Shown piece by piece: positions 11,917 to 22,590 of a stretch of 64,000 bases of DNA. How positions within the stretch are numbered: the first letter of the stretch is position 1; the number at the start of each line of letters is the position of its first letter. The stretch spans positions 204,723,681-204,787,680 of the forward strand of contig NC_089492.1 in NCBI RefSeq assembly GCF_036850765.1, in the 5' to 3' direction. Position numbers and translations under genes: made by a program. A model generated the notes under the pieces. The model saw nothing but the letters and a program-made list of their open reading frames with translations. It ran no database searches and was not told where the DNA came from. The DNA comes from Saccopteryx bilineata (Eukaryota; Chordata; Mammalia; Chiroptera; Emballonuridae).

Positions 11917-12765
11917 ATGCCCCAAAGCATATAGGCAATTCAATTCAGATATGTCAAAAAGAAGCTGTAAAGTGCTTCTTTTAAATGAAAAGGTGAAAAT
12001 TATTGACTTAATAAGAAAAGAAAAAAAATAGTATGCTGAGGTTGCTAAGATCTGTGAAATTGTGAAGAAGAAAAAAGAAATTTATACTAGTTTTGCTGTC
12101 ACACCTCAGACTGCAAGTTACAGCCACAGTGCGTGATAAGTACTTAGTTTTAAGATGGAAAGGGCATTAAACTTATGGTTAAAAGACATCATCAACATGA
12201 GCCCTGGCCAGTTGGCTCAGCAGTAGAGCGTCGGCCTGGTGTGCAGGAGTCCCAGGTTCGATTCCCGGCCAGGGCACACAAGAGAAGCGCCCATCTGCTT
12301 CTCCACCCCTCCCCCTCTCCTTCCTCTCTGTCTCTCTCTTCCCCTCCCACAGCCAAGGCTCCATTGGAGCAAAGTTGGTCCAGGCGCTGAGGATGGCTCT
12401 GTGGCCTCTGCCCCAGGTGCTAGAGTGGCTCTGGTTGCAACAGATCAACGCCCCAGATGGGCAGAGCATCGCCCCCTGGTGGGCATGCCGTGTGGATCCC
12501 GGTCGGGCGCATGCGGGAGTCTGTCTGACTGCCGCCCCATTTCCAACTTCAGAAAAGTCCCCCCCCCAAAAAAAAAGACATCAACAGAAAATGTGATCCA
12601 GTTGATGGCAATGTGTTATACCAGAAAGCACTGACCTACACAAGAAGACTTCAGGAAGGGATCCTTGAAATGAGTGACACCAAGCCCCTACTGCAGATAA
12701 AGGGTGGTTACAGATTCAAGAATGGATTTGGACTGAAAAATATAAAAATTACTGGAGAGAGCAAG
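11917..12765 (+). pseudogene. Tigger transposase remnant (N-terminal DNA-binding region)
   Basis: The start codon at 11917 is followed by codons that track the Tigger1 transposase N-terminus. After the SINE, residues such as SDTKP and FGLKNIKITGE can still be read in frame (about 12670-12755). This region normally forms the pogo/CENP-B-type helix-turn-helix that binds the terminal repeats. The frame is broken by small indels, a type A SINE (12201-12577) and a deletion right after the ITGE segment that removes the DDE catalytic domain. It cannot encode a transposase. Confidence 0.82.
12201..12577 (+). mobile_element. Type A bat SINE inserted in the Tigger element
   Basis: Standard type A structure with A box, B box, a 'cttctccacccctcccc' block and a tail of C-run then A-run at 12550-12572. 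Flanks repeat 'aaaagacatca' (12181-12191 and again right after the tail), an imperfect target-site duplication. The insertion splits the transposase remnant and so postdates the Tigger element. Confidence 0.9.
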
Positions 12766-13341
12766 AGAGAGAGAGAGAGAGGGAGACCATATTCACATAA
12801 CTTTTATTGCAGTATAGTATTATAATTGTTCTCTATTTCATTGTTGTTGTTAAACTCTTACTGTGCCTAATTTATACATTAATCTTTATCATAGGTATGG
12901 ATGTATAGGAAGATCATAGCGTATTTAGGTTTTCATACTATCCACAGCTTCAGACACTTGGGGGTCTTGGAATGTATCATCCACAGATAAGGAGAGGACT
13001 GTATGGCTATGTATGTGAGAAATGGGACTGCTCATATTAAGCCACGGGGAGAATGAATTGGTATAGCTGGGTACAATTTGGCACCAATCAAGAGTCTCTA
13101 AATATTCATGCCCTTTAGCCCAGTTATTCCACTTCTAGCAATTCATCTTAAGAAAATAAATAATCATGACTATGGTAAAGATTAAGCTAACAATTGTTGG
13201 TTGCAGTATAATTTATAATAGTTAAAAACTGAAAACAAATAAGCTCTCTAACCACAGTAGGTGATAAAATAAATGACCATATGATAGAGTATTTTGAATT
13301 AGAAAGTATTATAAAGAAAAAGCATGATACAAAATTGCATA

Positions 13342-13546
13342 TACCATATTTTTTCATTCCATATGACGTACTTCCCCCCCCCCCCAAAGTGGAGGGGAAA
13401 ATGCCCTTGCATCTTATGGAGCAAAAAAATATGGTATTTCATTAAATATTTTAACACATCAATTGGTTCAGGATTTTTTTTTTCTTCCTTAAAACTCTAG
13501 GTGTGTCTTATGGTCAGGTGCATCTTATGGAGTAAAAATTATGGTA
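13342..13546. mobile_element. Small palindromic MITE with TA or TATA flanks
   Basis: The left end 'taccatattttttcattcc' mirrors the right end 'agtaaaaattatggta'. The 'catcttatgga' motif occurs twice on the plus strand (about 13412 and 13521), and its inverse lies near the left end. A poly-C run sits at 13373-13385. Size near 200 bp, inverted ends and TA flanks suggest a Tc1/mariner-like or similar non-autonomous element. The family is not identified. Confidence 0.7.
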
Positions 13547-13619
13547 TATATAAACAGAATAAAATGTATTTTATTAAATAAAATCATATATATTATGTTT
13601 AAAAAAATCACTGCTCAAT

Positions 13620-14170
13620 ATTTACTGTGTACTTAAGAATTCTATGTATACTATTCATTTAATCTTCAAAATAAAGCTATGGTAAAATATTATTATTATC
13701 CCTGTTTTGTGGAAAAGAAAAATGAGGCATAGGCAGTTTAAATGACCTTCCAAAGCCTGACCAGGCGGTGGCACAGTGGATCGAGCATCGAACTGGGATG
13801 CAGAGGACCCAGGTTCAAGACCCCAAGGTTGCCAGCTTGAGCGTGGGCTCATCTGGCTTGAGCAAAGAGCTCACCAGCTTGGACCCAAGGTCGCTGGCTT
13901 GAGCAAGAGGTTACTCAGTCTGCTGAAGGCCCTTGGTCAAGGCACATTATGAGAAAGCAATCAATGAACAACTAAGGAGTCGCAACGAAAAACTGATGAT
14001 TGATGCTTCTCATCTCTCTCCGTTCCTGTCTGTCTGTCCCTATCTATCCCTCTCTCTGACTCTCTCTCTGTCTCTGTAAAAAAAAATAATAATAATAAAT
14101 AAACTTCCAAGGCCAAGAAGGCAGTCAGTGGCAGAACTGAGGCTTGTAACCATGTCCATTTGATGGTAGG
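13620..14170 (-). repeat. MIR, antisense, split by a type B SINE
   Basis: Left part (13620-13755) has 'tcatttaatcttcaaaa' and 'tatccctgttttgtgg'. Right part (14098-14170) continues 'ccaaggccaagaaggcagtcagtggcagaactgaggc'. Together they form an antisense MIR interrupted by the SINE at 13756-14097. Confidence 0.75.
13756..14097 (+). mobile_element. Type B bat SINE inserted in a MIR
   Basis: Begins 'cctgaccaggcggtggcac', has B-box-like 'aggttcaagacc', the shared 'gtcgcaacgaaaaactgatg' block and an A-rich (AAT)n tail. Flanks 'ccttccaaag' and 'acttccaagg' are an imperfect target duplication. Its presence in the MIR gives relative age. Confidence 0.9.
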
Positions 14171-14332
14171 GATTGTGGTCTTAACAGTATTTATACTATT
14201 TATATAAACATACAAAAAGACCAGAATTTAGTAATCAAAAATATTGAGTTATTCCTCATATTGGGATTACTATTGATTTTTTTGTCTTTAGATTTATTTT
14301 TTTAAGATATCTAAAATGAAAACCCATCTTTT

Positions 14333-14509
14333 TTTTTAAAAAAAAGATTTTATTTATTAATTTTAGAGAGAGGAGAGAAAAAAAGGAAGGGGGAGAAGAG
14401 GAGGAAGCATCAACTCTTGCTTGTTGTATGTGCAAGCTCAGGGTTTTGAACTGACAACCTCAGCATTCAGGTCAATACTTTATCTGTTGCACCTCCGCAG
14501 GTCAAGCAG
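14333..14509 (-). mobile_element. Type C tRNA-derived SINE, diverged
   Basis: Minus-strand element starting 'gacctgcggaggtgcaac', with a degenerate B box, and a T-run plus 'attttatttattaattttag' at its 3' side. Flanks 'catctttt' (14325) and 'catctctttt' (14510) look like a decayed target duplication. More diverged than type A and B copies. Same family as 23695-23907. Confidence 0.75.
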
Positions 14510-14519
14510 CATCTCTTTT

Positions 14520-15140
14520 ATAATTGGAGGAAAAGATACTAAAATTTGGAACTTCTCTCACTGACCCTTTCTCCATTTACACACACATACACACATATAG
14601 AATTTGTTATTCTTAAAGCATAAATTGTTTTTAATCTTCAATTTTTTTGTAATTACCATCCTCTCTAGGTAAATGCTTCTCTAAAATGGTCCCGAAGGAT
14701 CTCACTAAATGTAGGAGAGTTCCAGTCCTTGTCTTTGAGGCCATCACAATATTTTATCTTGCCCAGTTCCCAATTAACAAAGCTCCATTAGAGACCATTA
14801 CCAGCAATGCAATGATAAAATTTTCAGTCTTTGTTCACAAAAAACCCATTGCTGTTTTCAAGCCTTATTTATAATTTCTAAAGATGTGAGTACAACCTTC
14901 TCTCTGAAAGTGAGCTACATTTTCTTGTGTTCTATTGTATGCCACCCACCAGTGTCACTAAAGCTCAGTGACTGGATGTTCACTGCAGTTCTGGGAATGA
15001 GGAGGAGGATGATACAGGAGGCCAGCAAAGACATAGCTCATTCTGCCACGGTTGTGTTGCCCACAGCAAAATGCAGCATGGACTGTGTTCACCTGAAAAA
15101 AAGTAGATGTTTACAGTGGGAAGATGTCCCATTTTTATCC
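14520..15140. other. Unique sequence
   Basis: No repeat recognised except a short CA-rich run near 14579-14595. A 109-codon frame (14886-15215) is not convincing. Confidence 0.5.
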
Positions 15141-15790
15141 CTTATTTTTGAGCAAACATTAATTGAGCAAATATTATATTGTTGGCTACACCAGACATTC
15201 AGTCTACAAAGATGAATAAGACCTAGTCTCTTCCCTGGTAGAGTTAATAGTGTAGTGGGGTAGAAAGACTAAAAATATAATTTGGGGCCTCTTGACTGGA
15301 AGAATCTGTTAAGAAATTTTGATCTTATCGTTTCAATATGGAGAGTCCTCAGAAGTTTTAAGTCAAGTCGTGGCATAAATCTGACTTGCTTATAGAAGTA
15401 CTCTGATCATGTGAAAATGGAGTGGGGTCCAAGAAACCATTATGAGACTGTGAATTAGTCAGGGAAGAAATTATGCAAGTCCAGACTAGGTTACTGGTGA
15501 TTCTGATACATTTTGGAAGACATGCCAAGTCTTCCTAAACACCTGGATTGGAAGGGGCAAGCACAATGATGGAATAGGAGGAGAAGCCATGGTTGACTTT
15601 GAAGTTTTTAACTTGAATGATCAGTAGATGGTGACACCATCCACTGAGATAAGGATACAGAAGGAAGATTCTTCAGTTGTTTTTGAAGTTTGATGTTTCT
15701 GAAAGGACGTTATATCAAGGTTTTTAGAAAGCAATTGGGAACGTGGGTATAGAAATCAGAGAGATCAGCAATGTGTCTGTTGTGATTCTG
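15140..15790 (-). repeat. L2 LINE fragment, antisense
   Basis: 'caaagatgaataagacctag' followed by 'gtagatggtgacaccatcc' and 'actgagataagga' are typical antisense LINE-2 phrases. Old and heavily mutated. Confidence 0.6.
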
Positions 15791-16099
15791 TCATACAAAC
15801 GTGAATTCAACCATCAGGGGAATTCCAGTTAGCACTGATGTGGGTTGGGTTTTTTGCCTTTATGAGTGAAAGAGGAAGATAAAATAGGTTTTTAAGTATC
15901 CAAACCCTTCAGATTTCACATGTTCCTACCCCAACACACAGATGTAACCTGGTATGGTTTTCTGTTTACTTAATTGTCTGCAAGATAGAGGGCACACCTA
16001 TATATATAATAAGTTTGCTGAATGGATTAATAGTGCATGAAATAGGTAATGGAACACATTAAGAGATTATATAGTCCATTTTTCAGAGTTGTTAACTCC

Positions 16100-16905
16100 A
16101 AAAGTAGCAGACAAAGGGAATGTGGCCAGCAGTCATGCTCACAGAAGTGGGAAACAGTCCACTCTCTCCACAGAGTTCCTCCTCCACTCTATTAAGGTCT
16201 CATCCTTGACTCTTGGCCAACCCCTAACTCAAACTTCTTCCCAACCAAGCCATTGTATTACTCAGGCCAGCATCTTCTTGCATCTCTTTTACTACAGAAG
16301 ATCCCAGTGCTATCTCTCCAGTTTTTAGCCAGGGCAGTATTTATACCCTGTGAATATGATCATTCCATTCCTTATTCTAAACATTTTAATGGCTCATGCT
16401 GTAATCACAGTAATAGACAAGCTCCATAGGTGTATCGTAGGGCCCCTTGTCCAAAATCCTTCTGTTTATCCCCACAGCCTTACCTTTTTCACCATCCTGC
16501 CTCCTTCCTCTTCCACCATACCCTCTTGTCACTTTAAACTACAGTCTGTCCCCAATTGCTTTTCTTTTCCAGCCTTAGGACTTTTGCACATGCTGTTTCC
16601 ACAGCCTGGAGCCCTGTGCCTTTTTCTTGCCCCCTCAACCTGATTAAACCATGTTTAACCTTCAGGTCCTGCTTAGTTATCCCCCTGCCTGCAAAAAACT
16701 TGCCCTGATACTCCAAGTCTTGGGTTCATGCTCTTTTTACATCTACCAATGGCACTCTGTTTCTCTTCTGGGAGTACTTATCACACAGCACTGCTGCAGC
16801 CTATGGACCTCCCATCAGTAAATCCTGAGCTCTTATTCTCTGTTGGTTCCCAGCATCTATCACAGTGCCTGGCCCATAATAAGCCTTCTGCAAATACATG
16901 ATGGA
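16100..16905 (+). repeat. L2 LINE 3' region, sense
   Basis: Contains the L2 signature 'ttaggacttttgcacatgc', 'tgtttccacagcctggag', 'ttacccctgcc'-like text, and the 3' end 'cagtgcctggcccataata'. Ancient LINE-2 shared by mammals. Confidence 0.8.
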
Positions 16906-17219
16906 TCAACAAATGTCCTGCAGGGATGAGGAAAGCATGATCATGGAGTCGGGCAAAACCGGCTTCTTGCTTCCTCTATATCCTGTCTGGGTTGAGCCTG
17001 CAAACAAGTTTAATCAATTGGTCCACTAAGTGCCGTTAAACTATAGCTTCTCATGCAGAGTAAGAGATGAAAGAAAACTGAAGTTGGAATTTTCTTCAGA
17101 AATAGAGCAAGCACTGATATTTCAAAGAAAAGACATGTAGATGAAACATACCCATCTCCTGCTTGCACTGGCAGGTGGGATGCTATTAGCATCCCTGATA
17201 AGCAATGAGATGGAGCCCA

Positions 17220-17380
17220 AGGCACTTCCTTTCCCCTCCCTTCTCCCTCCCTCCCTCTCTCTCTTTGCCCACTTTCTCCCTCCCCCCCTTTCCTCTCTCT
17301 CTTCCACTCATCTCCTTCACCCTCCCCCCTTCTTGTTCTCATCTAGGTCGTCTTTCTTTCTTTCTTCCCTCTTTGCCTAA
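17220..17380. repeat. Polypyrimidine tract
   Basis: About 150 bases are nearly all C and T on the plus strand (runs of ctccc, ctctct and tttc). The strong strand asymmetry could favour triplex (H-DNA) structures. It sits directly next to the insertion site of the SINE at 17392. Confidence 0.85.
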
Positions 17381-17391
17381 GCAACAATCTT

Positions 17392-17728
17392 TTTTTTTTT
17401 TTTTTTTTTTTTTACAGGGACAGAGAGTGAGTCAGAGAGAGGGATGGATAGGGACAGACAGACAGGAACGGAGAGAGATGAGAAGCATCAATCATCAGTT
17501 TTTCGTTGCGACACCTTAGTTGTTCATTGATTGCTTTCTCATATGTGCCATGACCGCGGCAGACTGAGTAACCCCCTGCTTGAGCCAGTGACCTTGGGTC
17601 CATGCTAGTGAGCTTTTTTGCTCAAATCAGATGAACCCACGCTCAAGCTGGGTATCCTGGGGTCTCGAACCTCGGTCCTTCCACATCCCAGTCTGACGCT
17701 CTATCCACTGCGCCACCGCCTGGTCAGG
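17392..17728 (-). mobile_element. Type B bat SINE
   Basis: Perfect 16-bp target-site duplication (cctaagcaacaatctt at 17376-17391 and 17729-17744). Poly-T at the left is the tail; the head 'gcctgaccaggcggtggcgc' is at the right on the minus strand. The inferred nick ATCTT/AA matches the L1 endonuclease preference. Clean ends indicate a young copy. Confidence 0.93.
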
Positions 17729-17744
17729 CCTAAGCAACAATCTT

Positions 17745-18156
17745 AAGAAAAAGGAAATGCAATTACACAGTGCCTGTTTAAAATTTAAGAGGACAAAAAT
17801 GAGTTGAGGGTTTTTTTTTCTTCTTCTTGCAGGAAACAAATTAGCCCACAGTAGACTTGTGCCTGCAAGGAGCCCATTTAATTTGGTTATTTCCTACATC
17901 TCTAGGCTAACTTCTTCCCACTAATTCTGCCAGCTTCTTTCCATATCAGGGCTTACCTCCTCACTGTATCCAGAATCATATGACAAGGAAGAGTTCTAGC
18001 TGTATGTTATCTACTTAATCATTCCACTATCTTATTCCAGAAAGAATCTAAGGTGATGAGTCATTTTTATAATCACAATCTCTCCCTTAAAGTGATGCCC
18101 AATGGTTTCAACCAGCGCTCACTAAACTTTCAAACTCCACCATTAAGCATATATTT
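17745..18156. other. Short unique stretch
   Basis: Nothing recognisable between two SINEs. Confidence 0.5.
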
Positions 18157-18169
18157 AAAAATCAATTCA

Positions 18170-18526
18170 GGGCATGGCCAGTTGGCTCAGTGGTAGAGTG
18201 TCGGCCCGGCATATGGAAGTCCCAGGTTCAATTCCCGGCCAGGGCACACAGGAGAAGCACCCATCTGCTTCTTCACCCTTCCCCCTCTCCTTTTGCTCTA
18301 TCTATCTCTTCTCCTCCAGCAACCAAGGCTCCATTGGAGCAAAGTTGGCCTGGGCACTGAGGATGGCTCCATGGCCTCCACCTCAGGCACTAGAATGGCT
18401 CCAGTTGCAATGGAGCAATGCCCCAGACAGACAGAGCATTGCCCCCAAGTGGGCTTGCCAGGTGGATCCCGGTTGGGCGCATGTAGGAGTCTGTCTCTCT
18501 GCCTCTCCGCTTCTCACTTCAGAAAA
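18170..18526 (+). mobile_element. Type A bat SINE
   Basis: Head 'gggcatggccagttggctc' with A and B boxes, and standard body. Target-site duplication aaaaatcaattca, 13 bp, perfect, at 18157-18169 and 18527-18539. The insertion point TTT/AAAA is canonical for L1-mediated retrotransposition. More transitions than in the 2211 copy, so probably older. Confidence 0.92.
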
Positions 18527-18761
18527 AAAAATCAATTCATAAAGTTCCTGTTTACAATATGTTTGGAATATTGAGGACACAGTCCCCCCAAAATGGACAT
18601 ACAGGGATGCTGTTCCTGGTCACCCAGATGCAGATGATGCATGGCACTGAGTTTGAGCTGGCAGAGGAATTCAGATCTCCACCTTGAGCTCCAGGTCTAT
18701 GGGCCCAATTGCCTGCTAGAAATCGTCATTTGATTGAGGTGCCCAAAACTGAGCTCATCAC

Positions 18762-18985
18762 TACTCCCAGTATAGTATAGTGGCCAAGAACATGGAATCT
18801 GGTTCCAGACTGCCTAAGTTCAAATCCTGGCTCTACCTCTCAGCAGTTGCAAATGGGAAAATTACTTAACCCCTCTATGCCTTTCTTTATCTATAAAATG
18901 TGGATAATAACTGCCCACACCACAAGGCTGTTAATAGGGGTAAATCAGTGAATAAGCATCAAGTACCTGGAACATGGAATAGAAC
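18762..18985 (+). repeat. MIR SINE fragment
   Basis: 'cagtatagtatagtggccaa' then 'ccagactgcctaagttcaaa', 'cctggctctacc', 'taaaatgtggataataact' is a well preserved sense MIR. Confidence 0.88.
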
Positions 18986-19224
18986 AGTTTGTTTAGCATC
19001 TCCTGGCTAGTGGTGTTGTGGTAGCAGTAATTCCCTCCTTCTCTATTCCATAGCTGGTGAATTACATTAGCATCCACAAGTCCCCAGAAAGTCAGATTCA
19101 ACTTGGGCACTTCCCAGTCCCTCATATCACTTATAATTGGTCTCCAAGTTTTACCAATGTTACCTTTCTAAAACCTCCTGAACCTACCTCCTCTCCACCT
19201 TCAAAAACATTGTTTTGGTTCAAG

Positions 19225-19312
19225 CTTTCTTCCTTTCCTTTCCTCCTCTTCCCTCCCCTCCCCTCCCCTCCCCTCTCCTCCCCTCCTCTCCCCTTCCTTT
19301 CCCTTTCATTAT
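19225..19312. repeat. (TCCCC)n-rich polypyrimidine tract
   Basis: Nearly pure C/T on the plus strand with repeated 'cccctcccct' units. It abuts the tail side of the SINE beginning at about 19313, so it may be an expanded or pre-existing simple repeat at the insertion site. Confidence 0.85.
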
Positions 19313-20010
19313 TACTATTAAGTGAGAGGCAGGGAGGCAGAGACAAACTCCTGCATGCTCCCAGACCAGGATCCACCCAGCAAGCCCCCTAGCAGACGAC
19401 GCTCTGCCCACTGGAGCGCTGTTCTGTTGTTCTGAAACCGAGCTATTTTAGCACCTGAAGCTAGGCCCTAGAGCAGGGGTCCCCAAACTACAGCCCGCGG
19501 GCCGCATGCAACCCCCTGAGGCCATTTATCCGGCCCCCACTGCACTTCCGGAAGGGGCACCTCTTTCATTGGTGGTCAGTGAGAAGAGCATAGTTCCCAT
19601 TGAAATACTGGTCAGTTTGTTGATTTAAATTTACTTGTTCTTTATTTTAAATATTGTATTTGTTCCTGTTTTGTTTTTTTACTTTAAAATAAAATATGTG
19701 CAGTGTGCATAGGGATTTGTTCATAGTTTTTTTATAGTCCAGCCCTCCAGTTGTCTGAGGGATGGTGAACTGGCCCCCTGTGTAAAAAGTTTGGGGACCC
19801 CTGCCCTAGAGCCATCCTCAGCACCTGGGGCAAACTTTGCTTGAACTATTTGATCCATGGCTGCAGGAAGAGAAGATAGAAAGAGAAAGAGAGAGGGAGA
19901 AGGATGGAGAAGCAGATGGTTGCTTCTCCTGCGTGCCTTGACCAGGAATTAAATCTGGGACTTCCACATTCTGGGCCAACTCTCTACCACTAAGCCAACC
20001 AGCCAGGGCC
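19313..20010 (-). mobile_element. Type A SINE, diverged, split by a hAT element
   Basis: Left piece 19313-19465 holds the 3' half ('ggaggcagagacaaactcc', 'ccactggagcgctgttctgttg'). The right piece 19812-20010 continues with 'gccatcctcagcacctgggg' through to the minus-strand head ending 'aaccagccagggcc'. The gap is exactly the hAT transposon at 19474-19803 plus its duplicated 8-bp target. The SINE therefore predates that hAT insertion. Confidence 0.9.
19474..19803. mobile_element. Short hAT-type DNA transposon nested in a SINE
   Basis: Ends 'caggggtccccaaactac' and '...agtttggggacccctg' form good inverted repeats. A perfect 8-bp target duplication ccctagag lies at 19466-19473 and 19804-19811. 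330 bp with no coding capacity, so non-autonomous. Internal GC-rich arms ('gcccgcgggccgc') and AT-rich centre. Different family from the copies at 2896 and 51952, judging by the ends. Confidence 0.95.
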
Positions 20011-20124
20011 TCTTTTCTTTTTTTCTATTTTCTTCCCACCTAGATTAATACAGTTGACTTGACTTCTAAACCATCTCAGCACTTCTAGTCTTGTCCCCTC
20101 AGCGAAACCCTCCATACAAATTCA

Positions 20125-20405
20125 GTTGTATTACTTTCCTGCTCAACACTTACAGGGTTTCCCTGTGGAGAGTTACCTTCCTCAATTTACTATCCCAGTG
20201 TACTTAACATCAACCCCCACCTCCCCTGTCTCCAGCCACGTGGAACTATCAGGTGCCACATACATCATGCTCTTTTGCTTCTGGCCTTTGCAAAAGCCAC
20301 TCTTTTCCACTTAATAACCTGTTATCTGCGTTCTTCACTGGGAAATCGCCACCTTTTCTCCCTCAGTCTGCTTGGGCCTCTCCTCCACTCCACCATTTCC
20401 TTGAT
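20125..20405 (+). repeat. L2 LINE fragment, sense
   Basis: 'ctggcctttgcaaaagccac' and 'ctggtgccacatacatcat'-like text resemble the LINE-2 3' region ('gggcctttgcacttgct'). Degraded. Confidence 0.5.
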
Positions 20406-20640
20406 AAAGAGTCAATATGGCGTGGTTAAGAAGGTCTCTAAGGTTATGCTGCCAGGTTTAGATCCTGGCTCTATCACTTCCCAGCTGTGTGGGTTTAGGC
20501 AAGTTAACTAACCTCTTTACCTCCATTCTCTTGTCTATTAGGGTAATAAAAATACCTACCTCATAGGACTGCTGTGAGAATTAAATGAATTCTTGGGACC
20601 ATTCCTGGTGCATAGTAAAATAGAAATAAATAGAGGCTAT
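20405..20640 (+). repeat. MIR SINE fragment
   Basis: 'cgtggttaagaaggtctcta', 'gatcctggctctatcacttc', 'tgtgggtttaggcaagttaa' and 'taccctcata'-like core followed by 'gctgtgagaattaaatgaat' make this a clear sense MIR. Confidence 0.9.
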
Positions 20641-20884
20641 TGTTATTATCATCATCATAATTAACTCTGTCCTATTATTAGATGGGACTACATACAGTGT
20701 TTAGCAAAATATTAGCAACTTATATGGGTTTAAAGATAAAAAGGCACAATGATGTTACTCAAAACCATTTCTGCTGCTCTGCACTGGGCAGCAGGTGTGC
20801 TCAGAGCACTTGGACCTCACTGCTCCCGCTGCCCCCAAGCTCTGGGGCTGGCTCCCAGCACCCCGGGTGGCTTGGTACAGAAGG

Positions 20885-20995
20885 AAGAGTGTGCATTTTG
20901 AAGCTGGGGGTCCTGAGTCTGCCACCAAAAACCTGTATTGCTCCAGCCAAATTAGTTAATTTCTCTGAGTTTCCTCATTTATAAAATGTCATATC
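20885..20995 (+). repeat. Partial MIR-like 3' core
   Basis: 'ggggtcctgagtctgccacc', 'ccaaattagttaatttctct' and 'cctcatttataaaatg' match part of MIR. It ends in an A-run at 20996-21007. Confidence 0.55.
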
Positions 20996-22090
20996 AAAAA
21001 AAAAAATTCTCAATGACAAAAACCAAGAACAACCATGGCTGAGCATTTTTATAGCACTAACTCCTGGTAAGAATTCCAGAAGACAGGTGCCCTTCTATTC
21101 CAAGTAAGTCCTACCCTCCCTAGTCTCCAGGGCAGTCTTGACAAGCCTCCACATGGTTCAGCCTAAGAACACAGAGTCCTCCTTCCCATCAGGTGGCATC
21201 AGTCGCCTGACCCATTGTGCTTTCTGGACAGCAAAACTACATTCCTCCAGGGTTTTAATCTCATTTTGAAGTAATATTGTTGTGCACTTTTAATTTTTTG
21301 TTTCATCATGGGAGGCTGAACATGGAATTATTTGAAAACATGACTGTTTTGACTTCAGGGTAAGGCGGTCCAGTCCAGAGCACAAAGCCCTGCCTAAAGT
21401 CAGGGTTCAGGGCTCTACTCTACCAACTACTTGTGGGATTCTAGGTAGATTAATTAGCTCTCTGGTTCTCTGTTTTCATCTTTAAAATAAGGTGAATTTC
21501 TTCAAAGGGTCTCCAAGTCTTCTTCCAGGATGAAAATATATTTAGAGCCATGCATATTTAGTCCATCAATTTCATCATATATTATTGCTTTTGAATTACT
21601 AACCTAATATATCCTAACAGTTCCATTGTGGAAACTAAATTAAAGAGCACTTTCTTAGCTTGAAAATCGTTTTCTAGATTACTTCTTCAAGTTATTATGT
21701 AGGCAAACCAAAGGTCCCCGTTCACCCATATTTAAAATGGCCACAAATTTGTGTGTACCTGAACAAATAAGATAAAAACTGTAAATGACATCTACAGGCA
21801 ATTGGGGGATATTTTCATCATTTATTGTGACAGAAAGAAGATCTGTGTTGATGTTTGTGTGTGGAGATTCACTGATAAGTCATCCTGTGTGAGAGATGTG
21901 CCATGCTGCTGGGCAGATTCTGCACATACAAGTAAAACATTAGTTACTTAGACTTTCTCAAGAATTAATGTAGGAAACTAATCAGCCATGAATGTAAAAG
22001 CACATTTTCTTTGCAACTATGATTTCAACTTAAACTTGAAATTAGTAGGAATAAAAGATGTTAATAACAAAGTCCCCTCCATTTCCTTTC
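20996..22090. other. Unique sequence with one MIR-like patch
   Basis: A MIR-like segment is visible at about 21385-21540 ('ccaactacttgtgggattc', 'tttcatctttaaaataagg'). The rest has no recognised element. Confidence 0.5.
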
Positions 22091-22104
22091 AGCTCTACTG
22101 TCTT

Positions 22105-22577
22105 TTTCTTTTTTCTTTTTTTATAAATAAATTTTTATTTTAATGGGGTGACATCAATAAATCAGAGTACATATATTCAAAGAAAACATTTCCAGGTTAT
22201 CTTGTCATTCAGTTCTGCTGCATACCCATCACCAAAAGAGAGATCATCCTCCATCACCCTCCATCCAGTTTTTTTTTGTACCCCTCCCCCTCCCCTTCCC
22301 CCTCTCCCTCCTTCCCTCCCCCTACCCCCTGTAACCACCATACTCCTGCCCATGTCTCATAGTCTTGATTTTATGTCCCACCAATGCATGGAATCCTGCA
22401 GTTCTTGTTTTTTTCTGATTCGCTTATTTCACTCCACATAATGTTATCAAGATTCCACCATTCTGCTGTAAGTGATCCGATGTCATCATTTCTTCTAGCT
22501 GAATAGTATACCATGGTGTATATGTGCCCCATCTTCTTTATCCAGTCTTCTATTTTTTTTTACAGTGATTAAAATCG
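22105..22577 (-). mobile_element. 5'-truncated LINE-1 of the young bat family
   Basis: The left end is the L1 3' terminus in antisense ('taatggggtgacatcaataa'), followed by 3'UTR with a poly-pyrimidine block and the very end of ORF2. A 13-bp perfect duplication gctctactgtctt (22092-22104 and 22578-22590) flanks it. The nick GTCTT/AT fits L1 endonuclease. The L1 homology stops near 22551, and about 26 further bases before the target duplication are not L1 sequence. Confidence 0.92.
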
Positions 22578-22590
22578 GCTCTACTGTCTT

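Larger units (their letters stand above)
11554..13001 (+). mobile_element. Tigger1-like (pogo/Tc1) DNA transposon, internally deleted
   Basis: Ends are inverted (left 'cagtggtctccccttaacc', right '...gataaggagaggactg') and flanked by TA dinucleotides at 11552-11553 and 13002-13003, as expected for the Tc1/mariner/pogo superfamily. The 5' region ('aaaatattaaatgaaaaattc', 'gatgaaatctcgcactgt') and the transposase start match Tigger1 as I know it. A type A SINE is inserted at 12201-12577. Without it the element is about 1.07 kb, well under a full Tigger1 of about 2.4 kb, because the C-terminal transposase region is missing. Confidence 0.88.
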
